DNA of 64,000 nucleotides from Flavobacterium gillisiae. Lineage in GTDB: Bacteria; Bacteroidota; Bacteroidia; Flavobacteriales; Flavobacteriaceae. Positions within the stretch are counted from its first letter, which is position 1, and each line of letters starts with the position of its first letter. A program made the position numbers and the translations under genes. Shown one piece after another: positions 44,650 to 53,743 of the stretch. The DNA lies in the NCBI RefSeq assembly GCF_900107635.1, contig NZ_FNRD01000004.1, forward strand, positions 186,001 to 250,000. The letters are read 5' to 3'. Under the pieces are notes generated by a model. The model saw nothing but the letters and a program-made list of their open reading frames with translations, was not told the origin of the DNA and did not search any database.

Positions 44650-45999
44650 CTAAGACTCCTCTTCTTTTTTAATCACTTTCCTAGCCACTTCAATTTTGAA
44701 CTTTTTCCCTTTCATCTTTTCATCCTGGATGTTATGAAGCAAGTCTTTTACTTTATTGAATTTTACTGCTGCAAAAGAAATAAAATCTTTTACTTCAATT
44801 AATCCTAAATCTCCTTTTTCTAGTTTTCCTTTTTGAGAAAAGAAACCTACAATGTCGATTTTATTTAATTTATTTTTCTTTCCACCACTTATATAGATTG
44901 TTTGATACTGAGGAGGTTTTGGCAATGAAACCGTCTCTTCCACTTTAAAAACTTCCATTCCGTAGTTGATATAATCTACTTTTTTCTCACTCTCATGAGC
45001 AATAACATAGGCTGTTCCTGTAGCAAGCATACGTGCTGTTCTACCGTTTCTATGCGTGAACTCATCTTCTTTTGAAGGTAAATGATAATGGATAACATGA
45101 TTCATTTCAGGAATATCAAGACCACGAGCAGCTAAATCAGTAGTGATTAAGTAACTCACACTTCCGTTTCTAAATTGAATTAAAGCACGTTCTCTCTCGT
45201 CTTGATCCATTCCGCCATGATAATAAGTAGAATAGATACCTTTTTCGTTTAAGGTGTCGCTGATACGCTCTGCAGCGTCTCTATGATTACAAAAAACAAT
45301 GGCCGATTGCGATTTCAATGAACATATCAAATTAAACAAACTTCCTATCTTATCTCTTTCCTTAGAAACAACCAATTTTGTCGAAAGATTAGTTTCTTGC
45401 TCGTTTTCTGGAATAAAGTCTAAAATCGTCGGGTTTACTACTCTGGTGTATTTTGGAATCTCGATATCTGAAGTAGCCGAAACTAAAACGCGTTTGTTTA
45501 GTTTTGTTAATTTCCCAATGATAAATGACATTTGCTCATGGAAACCCAATTGCAACGATTTGTCAAATTCATCTAAAATCAATGTTTGAATTTTATCAGT
45601 TCTAAAAGTACCTCTGTCGATGTGATCAGCAATACGACCCGGAGTTCCTATTAAAACAGCTGGAGGATTACTTAAATTCTTGATTTCAGTGTCGATAGAG
45701 TGTCCACCGTAGCATACATTTACTTTATAATCGGTACCCATTTTTTTCCAAACTTGCTCAATTTGCAATCCCAATTCTCTTGAAGGAACTAGAATTAAAC
45801 ATTGAACCGAAAGGATTTCGGGTTGTAGCATTTCTAATATAGGTAACAAAAAAGCCAGGGTTTTCCCTGAACCTGTAGGTGAAAGCAACAAAACATTGTT
45901 ATCATTTAAGATTGTTTCTTGTGCTGCTTCTTGCATTTCATTTAGGTTTTCGATGCCTAAATTCAATAGTATATTGTTGGAATGGTGTCTCTGATTCAT
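44650..45999 (-). CDS. DEAD-box RNA helicase with DbpA-type C-terminal domain
   Basis: A 449-residue ATP-dependent RNA helicase. Motif I is SPTGSGKTLAF, motif II is DEFD rather than DEAD, motif III is SATSD, and motif VI is HRNGRTAR. The last 70 residues (KNKLNKIDIVGFFSQKGKL and AAVKFNKVKDLLHNI) resemble the DbpA RNA-binding domain, which points to ribosome assembly. The Q motif is degenerate. A -7 box TACCTTTG on the minus strand at 46011-46004 places the transcript start at about the ATG itself. Confidence 0.9.
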   Translation of the reverse strand: MNQRHHSNNILLNLGIENLNEMQEAAQETILNDNNVLLLSPTGSGKTLAFLLPILEMLQPEILSVQCLILVPSRELGLQIEQVWKKMGTDYKVNVCYGGHSIDTEIKNLSNPPAVLIGTPGRIADHIDRGTFRTDKIQTLILDEFDKSLQLGFHEQMSFIIGKLTKLNKRVLVSATSDIEIPKYTRVVNPTILDFIPENEQETNLSTKLVVSKERDKIGSLFNLICSLKSQSAIVFCNHRDAAERISDTLNEKGIYSTYYHGGMDQDERERALIQFRNGSVSYLITTDLAARGLDIPEMNHVIHYHLPSKEDEFTHRNGRTARMLATGTAYVIAHESEKKVDYINYGMEVFKVEETVSLPKPPQYQTIYISGGKKNKLNKIDIVGFFSQKGKLEKGDLGLIEVKDFISFAAVKFNKVKDLLHNIQDEKMKGKKFKIEVARKVIKKEEES

Positions 46000-46003
46000 T
46001 TTG

Positions 46004-46011
46004 CAAAGGTA
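46004..46011 (-). promoter_or_regulatory. -7 promoter element of the helicase gene
   Basis: TACCTTTG read on the minus strand, ending four bases before the start codon at 45999. No good TTG occurs at the expected upstream spacing because that region is the AT-rich edge of the GATATT repeat. Confidence 0.55.
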
Positions 46012-46042
46012 AATACGAAATATGATTTATAGGTTATGAATT

Positions 46043-46212
46043 ATGAGTTTTATTACTATTGCCATTTATATTACTATTATCATTGATATTTTCATTAACA
46101 TTCCCATTGATATTACCATTCCCATTGATATTGATATTTATATTGCCATTGATATTGACATTGATATTGATGTTGATATTGATGTTGATATTTTCATTAC
46201 CATTGACATTAC
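46043..46212. repeat. GATATT hexanucleotide repeat tract
   Basis: About 170 bases made almost only of degenerate six-base units (GATATT, CATTGA, TACCAT variants), in perfect six-base phase over most of its length. Because six is a multiple of three and the unit has no stop in this frame, it is open for translation into an Ile-Asp repeat that joins the M14 peptidase frame. The peptidase signal peptide begins later, so the tract is best treated as non-coding. Confidence 0.85.
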
Positions 46213-46258
46213 CCTAAAAAAAATATTACATTTGACTTACACCATAAAAAAACTAGAC

Positions 46259-47986
46259 ATGAGATTCTACGCTGTTGCAATCCTATTATTTTCGTTGGCA
46301 AGCTACGCCCAAAAAGATTCTAAATACAGTACTTTTTTCGAAAAAGGAAACGGAAATCAATCAGCAACCTATCAAGAAACTATCCGTTATTACACCCAAC
46401 TAGCTACTGATTTCCCCACCATAAAAATGATTGAAATGGGTGCTACCGATAGTGGAGAACCCTTACATCTAATAATTTTCAATCCTGAGAAGTCTTTTAA
46501 CCTTGACGAAATTCAAAAAAACAAAGCGGTTCTATTGATTAATAACGGGATTCATGCTGGAGAACCAGACGGGATTGATGCAACGATGCAATTATTCAGG
46601 GATCTGGCTTTAGGAAAAATCAAAATTCCAAAGAATACGATTGTATCCACTATTCCAGTTTATAATATCGGAGGGGCGCTAAATAGAAATTCGACCTCAA
46701 GAGCCAACCAAGACGGACCAGAAATCTATGGTTTTAGAGGCAATGGTCGGAATTATGATTTAAATCGGGATTTCATCAAGACAGACACAAGAAACACCAA
46801 AAGTTTTGCCGAACTCTTTCATAAACTAAATCCCGATGTTTTTATAGACAACCATGTTAGCAATGGCGCCGACTATCAATACAAACTGACCTACATCGTG
46901 ACGCAACAGAACCAGTTAGGAACTGTTTTAGGCAACTATTTGGATAAAGAAATGATGCCTTCGATTGTCCTTGATCTACAGAAAAAAAACGTTCCTACCA
47001 CTCCTTATGTCAATGCGTTCAGCGAAACACCAGACAATGGATTTATGCAATTTTTTGACAGCCCTCGATATTCAACAGGCTACACTTCGTTATTTAATAC
47101 TATAGGATTTGTGGTAGAAACGCATATGCTTAAAAAATATACAGATCGGGTAAAAGCAACCTACGATTATATGCGCTCCACAATTGATTTTATGGATACT
47201 AATAACCAAAAAATCAAACAAATGCGCTTGAAAAACGAAGAGCAATACACGCCTAAAAACTCCTACGCTATCAAATGGGAAATTGACACTACCAAAGTCT
47301 CCAAATTTTCATTTTTAGGTTTCGAAGCCGGACATAAAAAAAGTGAAGTTACTAATGGGAATAGGCTATTCTATGATAGAAGCAAACCGTTTAAAAAAGA
47401 TATTCCTTATCTAAAAGAATACAAATCTATAAAAGAAATAACCATTCCTACCGCCTATATAATCCCGAAAGCATTTTGGAATGTAATTGATTTATTAAAA
47501 AGCAATAACATTACGTTTACCCAGTTAAAAAAAGACACACTAATTGAAATAGAAAGTTATAAAATTGCCGATTATAAAACTTCGGGAGCAGCTTACGAAG
47601 GACACTATATCCATAGAGACACTAAAATCGTTGCTAAAAAGGAAACTAAAGCTTTCGCCAAAGGAGATTATGTTGTCGCTACACAGCAAAAAGGAGTGAA
47701 ATATTTATTAGAAACGCTAGAACCAGAAGGAATAGATTCTTTTTTCAATTGGAATTTCTTCGATACCATGTTACAACAAAAAGAAGGATACTCTGACTAT
47801 GTTTTTGAGGATACTGCAGCTCAAATATTGAAAGACAACCCAAAACTAAAAGCAGAATTGGAACAGAAAAAAAACGATGATCTCCTTTTTGCTAAAAGTC
47901 CCGAAGCTCAATTAGACTGGGTTTACAAACACTCAGCCTATTATGAAAAAGCCCATTTACAGTATCCAATCTATCGTATCTTATAA
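46259..47986 (+). CDS. secreted M14-family zinc carboxypeptidase
   Basis: A 575-residue exported peptidase. The ATG at 46259 gives a clean signal peptide (MRFYAVAILLFSLASYAQ); an open frame continues upstream through a GATATT repeat, but that would bury the signal peptide. Zinc-binding residues are His and Glu in NNGIHAGEPDGID and His in FIDNHVSNGADYQ, with NYDLNRDFIK as the substrate-binding region. The C-terminal third has no assigned domain. It is predicted to be periplasmic or secreted; it may act on peptides or wall fragments. Confidence 0.87.
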   Translation: MRFYAVAILLFSLASYAQKDSKYSTFFEKGNGNQSATYQETIRYYTQLATDFPTIKMIEMGATDSGEPLHLIIFNPEKSFNLDEIQKNKAVLLINNGIHAGEPDGIDATMQLFRDLALGKIKIPKNTIVSTIPVYNIGGALNRNSTSRANQDGPEIYGFRGNGRNYDLNRDFIKTDTRNTKSFAELFHKLNPDVFIDNHVSNGADYQYKLTYIVTQQNQLGTVLGNYLDKEMMPSIVLDLQKKNVPTTPYVNAFSETPDNGFMQFFDSPRYSTGYTSLFNTIGFVVETHMLKKYTDRVKATYDYMRSTIDFMDTNNQKIKQMRLKNEEQYTPKNSYAIKWEIDTTKVSKFSFLGFEAGHKKSEVTNGNRLFYDRSKPFKKDIPYLKEYKSIKEITIPTAYIIPKAFWNVIDLLKSNNITFTQLKKDTLIEIESYKIADYKTSGAAYEGHYIHRDTKIVAKKETKAFAKGDYVVATQQKGVKYLLETLEPEGIDSFFNWNFFDTMLQQKEGYSDYVFEDTAAQILKDNPKLKAELEQKKNDDLLFAKSPEAQLDWVYKHSAYYEKAHLQYPIYRIL

Positions 47987-47993
47987 AAAAGTA

Positions 47994-48596
47994 TCATTTG
48001 ACAAGTGCTTCTTCTTCAAACAATAATTTGATATTTTCATATGAATTTTTTAAAGCCATTGGAATTTCCTCTGGCTTCAACCAGGCTACTTTTTCAATTC
48101 CTTCTTCTAGTTGACCTTGTGGTACACCATCAAAATCAGATTGCATTTCAAACCAGTGGGTTATTTTAAGCTTATATTTCCCATTGCGTTTGAAAACATG
48201 ATACGTCTTTTGGAGTTTTTTTGTAATTCGCAATTGATTCACTCCCGTTTCTTCTTCGACTTCACGCATCGCAGTATCTTCAATTCCCTCTCCTTTTTCG
48301 ATACCACCCTTCGGTAAATCCCATTTTCCATTCCTGAAAATGAATAAAATCTCGCCTTTTTTATTATAGACAAAGCCTCCTCCTGCCTTACAAACAGGAA
48401 TTTTAGCTTTCAAAGTCTTCATGATTTCCTTTTCATCGGGATGATAGAGATAGGCTTTTTGAATTTTATTTTGAAATATTTTTACGATAAGTTGCTCAAT
48501 GTCTATACTTTCCAGTAAGAACAATTGAAAATCTGTTTCTTTTGAAATTTTATTTGTCAAAAAAAGTGGTTTGTCGTTAACAAAAACTTTATACAT
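47994..48596 (-). CDS. NUDIX hydrolase
   Basis: A 200-residue enzyme with a complete Nudix box (GGIEKGEGIEDTAMREVEEETG, read in two parts, residues about 99-120) preceded by GKWDLPKG. The N-terminal 65 residues are an extra domain common in Bacteroidota versions. Nudix enzymes hydrolyse nucleoside diphosphates linked to other moieties; the substrate is unknown. It is divergent from pyrE, with only seven bases between the two start codons. Confidence 0.9.
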   Translation of the reverse strand: MYKVFVNDKPLFLTNKISKETDFQLFLLESIDIEQLIVKIFQNKIQKAYLYHPDEKEIMKTLKAKIPVCKAGGGFVYNKKGEILFIFRNGKWDLPKGGIEKGEGIEDTAMREVEEETGVNQLRITKKLQKTYHVFKRNGKYKLKITHWFEMQSDFDGVPQGQLEEGIEKVAWLKPEEIPMALKNSYENIKLLFEEEALVK

Positions 48597-48599
48597 TTG
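48570..48599 (+). promoter_or_regulatory. pyrE promoter inside the NUDIX gene
   Basis: TTTG at 48570-48573 and TACATTTG at 48592-48599 are 18 bases apart. The -7 box covers the NUDIX start codon (48594-48596), and the transcript start would fall at about 48603, one base before the pyrE ATG. Confidence 0.7.
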
Positions 48600-48603
48600 T
48601 ATT

Positions 48604-49254
48604 ATGATTTTTAATAAAGATACTGCCGAAAAAACAGCCGAATTGCTTTTACAAATAAATGCAATTAAATTGAATCCAGGAAATCCTTTTACATGGGCTT
48701 CTGGATGGAAGTCACCTATTTATTGTGATAACCGCCTAATCCTCTCATTTCCAACGATAAGAAATTACGTCCGAGATGAATTTTCTAAAAATATTGAAAA
48801 ACAATTTGGAAAACCAGATGTTATTGCCGGTGTTGCCACTGGAGCAATAGGAATTGGGATGCTTGTAGCCGAGAGTATGGGGCTTCCGTTCGTATATGTT
48901 CGCCCAGAGGCAAAGAAACACGGACGTCAAAACCAAGTAGAAGGTTTCTTGCAAAAAGGACAAAATGTTGTCGTTGTAGAAGATTTAATTAGTACAGGAA
49001 GTAGCAGCTTGAATGCTGTGGAAGCCTTGCGTGCAGCTGGCGCAAACATCAAAGGGATGGCAGCCATCTTTACCTACGGTTTTGATGTAGCTGAACAAAA
49101 CTTTAAAAACGCTAATATTGATTTATACACTTTGAGTAATTATCAAAACTTGTTGAATCTGGCTGTAGCCAAAAGTTATATCTCAGAAAAAGAAGAAAAA
49201 ACATTGAGAGAATGGAGTGTTACTCCATCTACTTGGGATATTGAAAATAAATAA
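48604..49254 (+). CDS. pyrE: orotate phosphoribosyltransferase
   Basis: A 216-residue enzyme that makes orotidine 5'-phosphate from orotate and PRPP. The PRPP loop is VVVVEDLISTGSSSL, and FTWASGWKSPIYCDNR and GVATGAIGIGML form the orotate site. The ATG at 48604 is chosen; an upstream in-frame start would lie inside the NUDIX gene. It is followed after 12 bases by an SRPBCC gene, with which it shares a terminator. Confidence 0.94.
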   Translation: MIFNKDTAEKTAELLLQINAIKLNPGNPFTWASGWKSPIYCDNRLILSFPTIRNYVRDEFSKNIEKQFGKPDVIAGVATGAIGIGMLVAESMGLPFVYVRPEAKKHGRQNQVEGFLQKGQNVVVVEDLISTGSSSLNAVEALRAAGANIKGMAAIFTYGFDVAEQNFKNANIDLYTLSNYQNLLNLAVAKSYISEKEEKTLREWSVTPSTWDIENK

Positions 49255-49266
49255 AATTAACACAAT

Positions 49267-49659
49267 ATGAACTTAGAAAGTCCAAAAGTTACTGTTCAAA
49301 AATCAGCACAAGAATTATTCGATTTATTGACTGATGTAAAAAGCTTTGAAAAATTAATGCCAGATAACATCGCTAAATTTGAGGTAATCGGAGAAGATGC
49401 TTTTATTTTTGGATTAAAAGGGATGCCAGAGATCAAATTAAAAATGAAAGAAAAAGTAGCACCAAGCAAAGTGGTACTTGGCGCTGCAAGCGACAAACTA
49501 CCTTTCACTTTAGTAGCAAACATTGATGCTGTTTCAGATAATTCAAGTGCTGTAAAACTTGATTTCGAAGGAGATTTCAACCCTATGATGGCGATGATGA
49601 TAAAAGGACCTATTGGTAAGTTTATCGAAGCCTTAGCGACAAATATGACTAAACTATAG
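49267..49659 (+). CDS. SRPBCC (START-like) family protein
   Basis: A 130-residue protein with the SRPBCC pattern: N-terminal strand SPKVTVQKSAQELFDLLTDV, then FEKLMPDNIAKFEVIGED and a C-terminal helix (PIGKFIEALATNMTKL). The fold binds hydrophobic ligands in a deep cavity; no ligand is known for this subfamily. It sits 12 bases after pyrE and is probably co-transcribed with it. Confidence 0.82.
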   Translation: MNLESPKVTVQKSAQELFDLLTDVKSFEKLMPDNIAKFEVIGEDAFIFGLKGMPEIKLKMKEKVAPSKVVLGAASDKLPFTLVANIDAVSDNSSAVKLDFEGDFNPMMAMMIKGPIGKFIEALATNMTKL

Positions 49660-49680
49660 TTTTTAAATTCAATAAAATTT

Positions 49681-49718
49681 AAAAGTCCGATTAGAAATTC
49701 TAATCGGACTTTTTTTTG
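49681..49718 (+). terminator. terminator after pyrE-SRPBCC
   Basis: AAAAGTCCGATTAGA at 49681-49695 pairs perfectly with 49699-49713, followed by T residues. Confidence 0.88.
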
Positions 49719-49837
49719 TTAGTAAATGAAACGGACAAACCACAACTCATCATTAAAAAAAGACAGTTCAGTAATAAACTTTATTAAAAACTAAATTATT
49801 ATCAGAAGTTTGAGCCATTAAACTAAAGCATATCAAA

Positions 49838-50494
49838 ATGGAGCAAGCTATTAAGATTCTAATATACATCCACGCATTCTTTGGCGGAATTGGATTACTC
49901 ACAGGAATTGGAAGTATAATTGTCCAAAAAGGAAGTTCGCTACATAAAAAAATGGGAAAACTATTCTCAATCGGAATGATAACAAGCTCCCTTATTTCCG
50001 TTCCCATTTGTTGGATGCCAAAACATCAAAATATTTTTCTGTTCTTGATTGGATTGTTCACCATCTATCTTGTTATTTCTGGAAATAGAGCTTTGACTTT
50101 TAAACGTAAAAAGAAAGCTGATGTAGTTGATAAAATAATTTCGGGAACTATGTTATTCTTTTCAATTGTAATGGTTACTTTAGGAATATATTATCAACTG
50201 AATACTATTGAAAACGCAATACTATTTATATTCTTTGGCGGCTTTGGGCTATTTATGACTATTAAATATTTTATCTTTTATGCAAACATTTCAGAGATAA
50301 ATAAAAAATGGCTATCAAAACATATTGGAAAAATGATAGGAGCTTTGATCGCTTCAATAACAGCTTTTATTGTTGCTGGACTAGGAATCGCAAATTTAAT
50401 AGCGTGGATAACACCCACGGTTTTAGGAACAATATATATCATTTATTGGAATAGAAAAACAGAAACTAAAGGTACTAAAACAATCAGAAATTAA
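49838..50494 (+). CDS. DUF2306-like integral membrane protein
   Basis: A 218-residue protein with about six or seven transmembrane helices, starting with IYIHAFFGGIGLLTGIGSIIVQKGSSLHKKMGKLFS. The paired histidines in H-AFFGGIGL and LHKKMGK are a pattern seen in DUF2306 membrane proteins, possibly haem-related, but I am unsure. It has a separate transcription unit, convergent with birA. Confidence 0.7.
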   Translation: MEQAIKILIYIHAFFGGIGLLTGIGSIIVQKGSSLHKKMGKLFSIGMITSSLISVPICWMPKHQNIFLFLIGLFTIYLVISGNRALTFKRKKKADVVDKIISGTMLFFSIVMVTLGIYYQLNTIENAILFIFFGGFGLFMTIKYFIFYANISEINKKWLSKHIGKMIGALIASITAFIVAGLGIANLIAWITPTVLGTIYIIYWNRKTETKGTKTIRN

Positions 50495-50522
50495 AAACGA
50501 CCGACTGCAATCTTTATGCTAA

Positions 50523-51251
50523 TCAATACAGCATTTGAATTTCTTTAATAGCAAATTCTGAAACGGAATCATCTTCTAAAAGCACCTGAAGCTTTCCCAA
50601 CGCAGAAACACCCTGAATAATCCCCATGAAATTCTTATCAGAAGTGTTTTTAAACGGCATTGGAACTCCTTTTTTGAATAGTCTGTCGGCATACTTTAAC
50701 CATAACACCTCGGGTTGTTCCTTTACTAAATCAATGTTTTGTTTAACCTTTTCAATAACATCAAAAAATATCTGTTCTTTGTCGAATTGAGCTTTGCAAA
50801 TTACCGCTAATGAAGACGCTTTAGGCAAATTTTCAAAATTTGTTTGATTAATATTCAGCCCTAAACCCACAACAGAAGAAATAGTTCCGTCACTTTTGAG
50901 GCTGTTTTCAATCAAAATGCCACCTATCTTAAAATTATATGACATAATGTCGTTTGGCCATTTAATACTTAATTGAGGAATATTATAGCTTTCTAAAACA
51001 CTAACAACAGCCACTGCAATAGCGACATTGAGATTGTAAATCTGATCTAGATTTAACAATGGATCCTTAATAAAAACGCTCACTATTAGATTCTTACCCG
51101 CCTCAGAGTCCCATACGGCACCCATTTGCCCTTTTCCTTTGGTTTGTTTTTCAGTAATTACAACGGTAAAGTTATCCAGCTCCTGCTTATTTGATAATCC
51201 CTTAAGAAACTCATTTGTTGAATCTATGGCATCGAGTTTGATTAGTTTCAT
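50523..51251 (-). CDS. birA: biotin--[acetyl-CoA-carboxylase] ligase
   Basis: A 242-residue group I biotin protein ligase without the DNA-binding N-terminal domain, so it cannot act as a repressor. It activates biotin with ATP and transfers it to carboxylase carrier proteins. The motifs are IDSTNEFLKGL, TKGKGQMGAVWDS (the GRGR-like biotinyl-AMP loop) and SIKWPNDIMSYNFKIGGIL. It is divergent from rsfS across 96 bases. Confidence 0.93.
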   Translation of the reverse strand: MKLIKLDAIDSTNEFLKGLSNKQELDNFTVVITEKQTKGKGQMGAVWDSEAGKNLIVSVFIKDPLLNLDQIYNLNVAIAVAVVSVLESYNIPQLSIKWPNDIMSYNFKIGGILIENSLKSDGTISSVVGLGLNINQTNFENLPKASSLAVICKAQFDKEQIFFDVIEKVKQNIDLVKEQPEVLWLKYADRLFKKGVPMPFKNTSDKNFMGIIQGVSALGKLQVLLEDDSVSEFAIKEIQMLY

Positions 51252-51347
51252 TTTGTAATTATTTATCGAACAGAATTTAATATTATGTTAAGAGCCAAAA
51301 ATAATCACAAAAAATGGTAACTTTACAAACTTATATAAAAATAATTC

Positions 51348-51719
51348 ATGGCAAAAAAGACTATAAATAATGATGACCTTCTGGCAAACATTATTAAGGG
51401 AATCGAAGAAGTAAAAGGAAATGACATAGATATTCTCGACTTAAGAGATATTGACACCGCGGTTTGCGACTATTTTGTTGTATGCAACGGAAACTCAAAC
51501 ACACAGGTTAACGCAATTGTTAACTCCATTCAAAAAACTGTTTCAAAAGAATTAAAAGACAAACCATGGCATGTTGAGGGATCTGACAATGCAGAATGGG
51601 TACTTATGGATTATGTTAATATAGTAGTTCATGTTTTCCAAAAACAAATACGCGAATATTATAATATCGAGAGTTTGTGGGGAGATGCAAAAATAACTAC
51701 AATAGAAAACAAATACTAA
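51348..51719 (+). CDS. rsfS: ribosome silencing factor RsfS
   Basis: A 123-residue protein of the RsfS/Iojap family, which binds ribosomal protein uL14 and blocks subunit joining when nutrients are scarce. The signature DYFVVCNGNSNTQVNAI and the C-terminal WVLMDYVNIVVHVFQ are intact. It precedes ftsH by 18 bases, the standard flavobacterial order as I recall, so the two are co-transcribed. Confidence 0.93.
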   Translation: MAKKTINNDDLLANIIKGIEEVKGNDIDILDLRDIDTAVCDYFVVCNGNSNTQVNAIVNSIQKTVSKELKDKPWHVEGSDNAEWVLMDYVNIVVHVFQKQIREYYNIESLWGDAKITTIENKY

Positions 51720-51737
51720 AGTAAGAAAAACAGAAGA

Positions 51738-53663
51738 ATGGCTAAAGATAACAATCCAACTCCTAATAAATTTAAAGTAAGCCCTTGGCTAGTTTATACA
51801 GCCATCCTACTTATTTTCTTATTTATTAGTTTCGTGACTGGTAGCTCCAGTTTACAAGAACCTGCACAAATAACATCATCTAAATTTAATGAGCTTTTAG
51901 ATAAAGGTGAAATTCAAAAAGTAATCGTTTACAATAAAGCGGATGCAGAAGTTTTCCTAACTGCTAGCGCATTAAAACTAACTGAAAACAAAAAAGTAGC
52001 AAAGGATATATTTGACAGTCCTAACAAAGGACCGCATTATACCTTTATTATAGGTAATGATGAAATATTACAAACCAAGTTAGAGAAAGCAGTTAGCGAA
52101 GGTAAATTACAAGATTTCAATTTCTTATCAAAAAGCAATTGGTCAGATATCTTCATCAGTTTACTGCCGATAATCATAATCATTGGTGTTTGGATTTTTA
52201 TAATGAGAAAAATGTCAGGCGGCGGCGGTGGCGGCGGTGGACAAATTTTCAATATTGGAAAATCAAAAGCGAAACTTTTTGACGAGAAAACAGACGTAAA
52301 AACCACATTTAAAGATGTCGCTGGACTCGAAGGGGCAAAAGAAGAGATACAAGAAATTGTAGAATTTTTGAAAAATCCGGAGAAATACACTAATCTTGGT
52401 GGTAAAATTCCAAAAGGAGCTTTACTTGTAGGGCCTCCTGGAACAGGAAAAACTTTATTGGCAAAAGCAGTGGCTGGGGAAGCACAAGTACCTTTCTTCT
52501 CTTTGTCAGGTTCTGATTTCGTTGAAATGTTTGTAGGTGTAGGAGCATCACGTGTACGTGACCTATTCAAACAAGCTAAAGAAAAATCTCCTGCAATTAT
52601 TTTCATCGATGAAATTGACGCGGTAGGTAGAGCAAGAGGAAAAAGCAATATGTCAGGCGGAAATGACGAAAGAGAAAATACGCTGAATCAATTACTTACT
52701 GAGATGGATGGTTTTGGTACCAATTCAAATGTAATTGTATTAGCAGCAACGAACAGAGCTGACGTTTTAGACAAAGCATTAATGCGTGCCGGTCGTTTTG
52801 ACAGACAAATCTTTGTAGACTTACCAGACATTCGTGAGCGTGCTGAAATATTCAAAGTACATCTTGCACCATTGAAAAAAGTGGAAGGTCTTGACACTGA
52901 ATTTTTAGCTAAACAAACTCCAGGATTCTCAGGAGCCGATATAGCTAACGTTTGTAATGAAGCGGCATTAATTGCTGCCAGATACAACAAAACTGCTGTT
53001 GACAAACAAGATTTCTTGGACGCTGTTGATAGAATAGTTGGTGGTTTAGAAAAGAAAAACAAAATTGTAACTCCCGGAGAAAAGAAAGCAATTGCTATTC
53101 ATGAAGCAGGACACGCAACCGTAAGTTGGATGTTAGAGCATGCAGCACCGCTGATAAAAGTAACTATTGTTCCTAGAGGACAAAGCCTTGGAGCAGCATG
53201 GTACTTACCTGAGGAGCGTTTAATTGTTCGTCCTGACCAAATGTTAGACGAAATGTGTGCTACTATGGGAGGAAGAGCGGCTGAAAAAGTTACTTTTGGT
53301 AGAATTTCTACAGGCGCTTTAAGCGATTTAGAAAAAGTAACCAAACAAGCACGTGCTATGGTGACTATCTACGGATTGAATGATAAAATAGGAAATGTGA
53401 CCTATTATGATTCAACAGGACAAGGTGAATATAATTTCTCTAAACCCTACTCTGAAGAAACGGCAAAAGTCATTGATGAGGAAATCTCATTACTTATTGA
53501 AGGACAGTACCAAAGAGCAATTGATATCTTAGAAGAGAATAAAGACAAGCTGAATCAACTGGCAGATATACTAATTGAAAAAGAAGTTATCTTTAAAGAT
53601 GATTTAGAAGCTATTTTCGGAAAGAGGGCATTTGATAAAAACCTTGAAGAAACAGTATCTTAA
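51738..53663 (+). CDS. ftsH: ATP-dependent zinc metalloprotease FtsH
   Basis: A 641-residue membrane-anchored AAA+ protease. Two transmembrane helices (about residues 16-36 and 137-155) frame a periplasmic domain; a poly-glycine linker follows. The AAA module has Walker [14 protein letters not shown] (about 231), Walker [13 protein letters not shown] and the second region of homology with the arginine finger RAGRFDRQ. The protease site is HEAGH with His455, Glu456 and His459. It degrades misfolded membrane and regulatory proteins. Confidence 0.97.
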   Translation: MAKDNNPTPNKFKVSPWLVYTAILLIFLFISFVTGSSSLQEPAQITSSKFNELLDKGEIQKVIVYNKADAEVFLTASALKLTENKKVAKDIFDSPNKGPHYTFIIGNDEILQTKLEKAVSEGKLQDFNFLSKSNWSDIFISLLPIIIIIGVWIFIMRKMSGGGGGGGGQIFNIGKSKAKLFDEKTDVKTTFKDVAGLEGAKEEIQEIVEFLKNPEKYTNLGGKIPKGALLVGPPGTGKTLLAKAVAGEAQVPFFSLSGSDFVEMFVGVGASRVRDLFKQAKEKSPAIIFIDEIDAVGRARGKSNMSGGNDERENTLNQLLTEMDGFGTNSNVIVLAATNRADVLDKALMRAGRFDRQIFVDLPDIRERAEIFKVHLAPLKKVEGLDTEFLAKQTPGFSGADIANVCNEAALIAARYNKTAVDKQDFLDAVDRIVGGLEKKNKIVTPGEKKAIAIHEAGHATVSWMLEHAAPLIKVTIVPRGQSLGAAWYLPEERLIVRPDQMLDEMCATMGGRAAEKVTFGRISTGALSDLEKVTKQARAMVTIYGLNDKIGNVTYYDSTGQGEYNFSKPYSEETAKVIDEEISLLIEGQYQRAIDILEENKDKLNQLADILIEKEVIFKDDLEAIFGKRAFDKNLEETVS

Positions 53664-53705
53664 TAATGAATAATTATTAATCATCATCCAAATTAAATTT
53701 AGAAT

Positions 53706-53743
53706 AAAAGGGAGTTACTAGCAATTAGTAACTCCCTTTTTTT
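53706..53743 (+). terminator. ftsH terminator
   Basis: AAAAGGGAGTTACTA at 53706-53720 pairs perfectly with 53726-53740 and is followed by T residues. Confidence 0.9.

Noticed and set aside
46043..46258. N-terminal extension of the M14 peptidase encoded by the GATATT tract
   Set aside because: The frame is open only because the repeat lacks stops; the extension is Ile-Asp low-complexity and would place the clear signal peptide at residue 73.
52037..52648. 203-codon reverse-strand open frame inside ftsH
   Set aside because: It lies entirely opposite the conserved AAA+ coding sequence, has a composition typical of an antisense shadow (Ser/Pro-rich) and no family motif.
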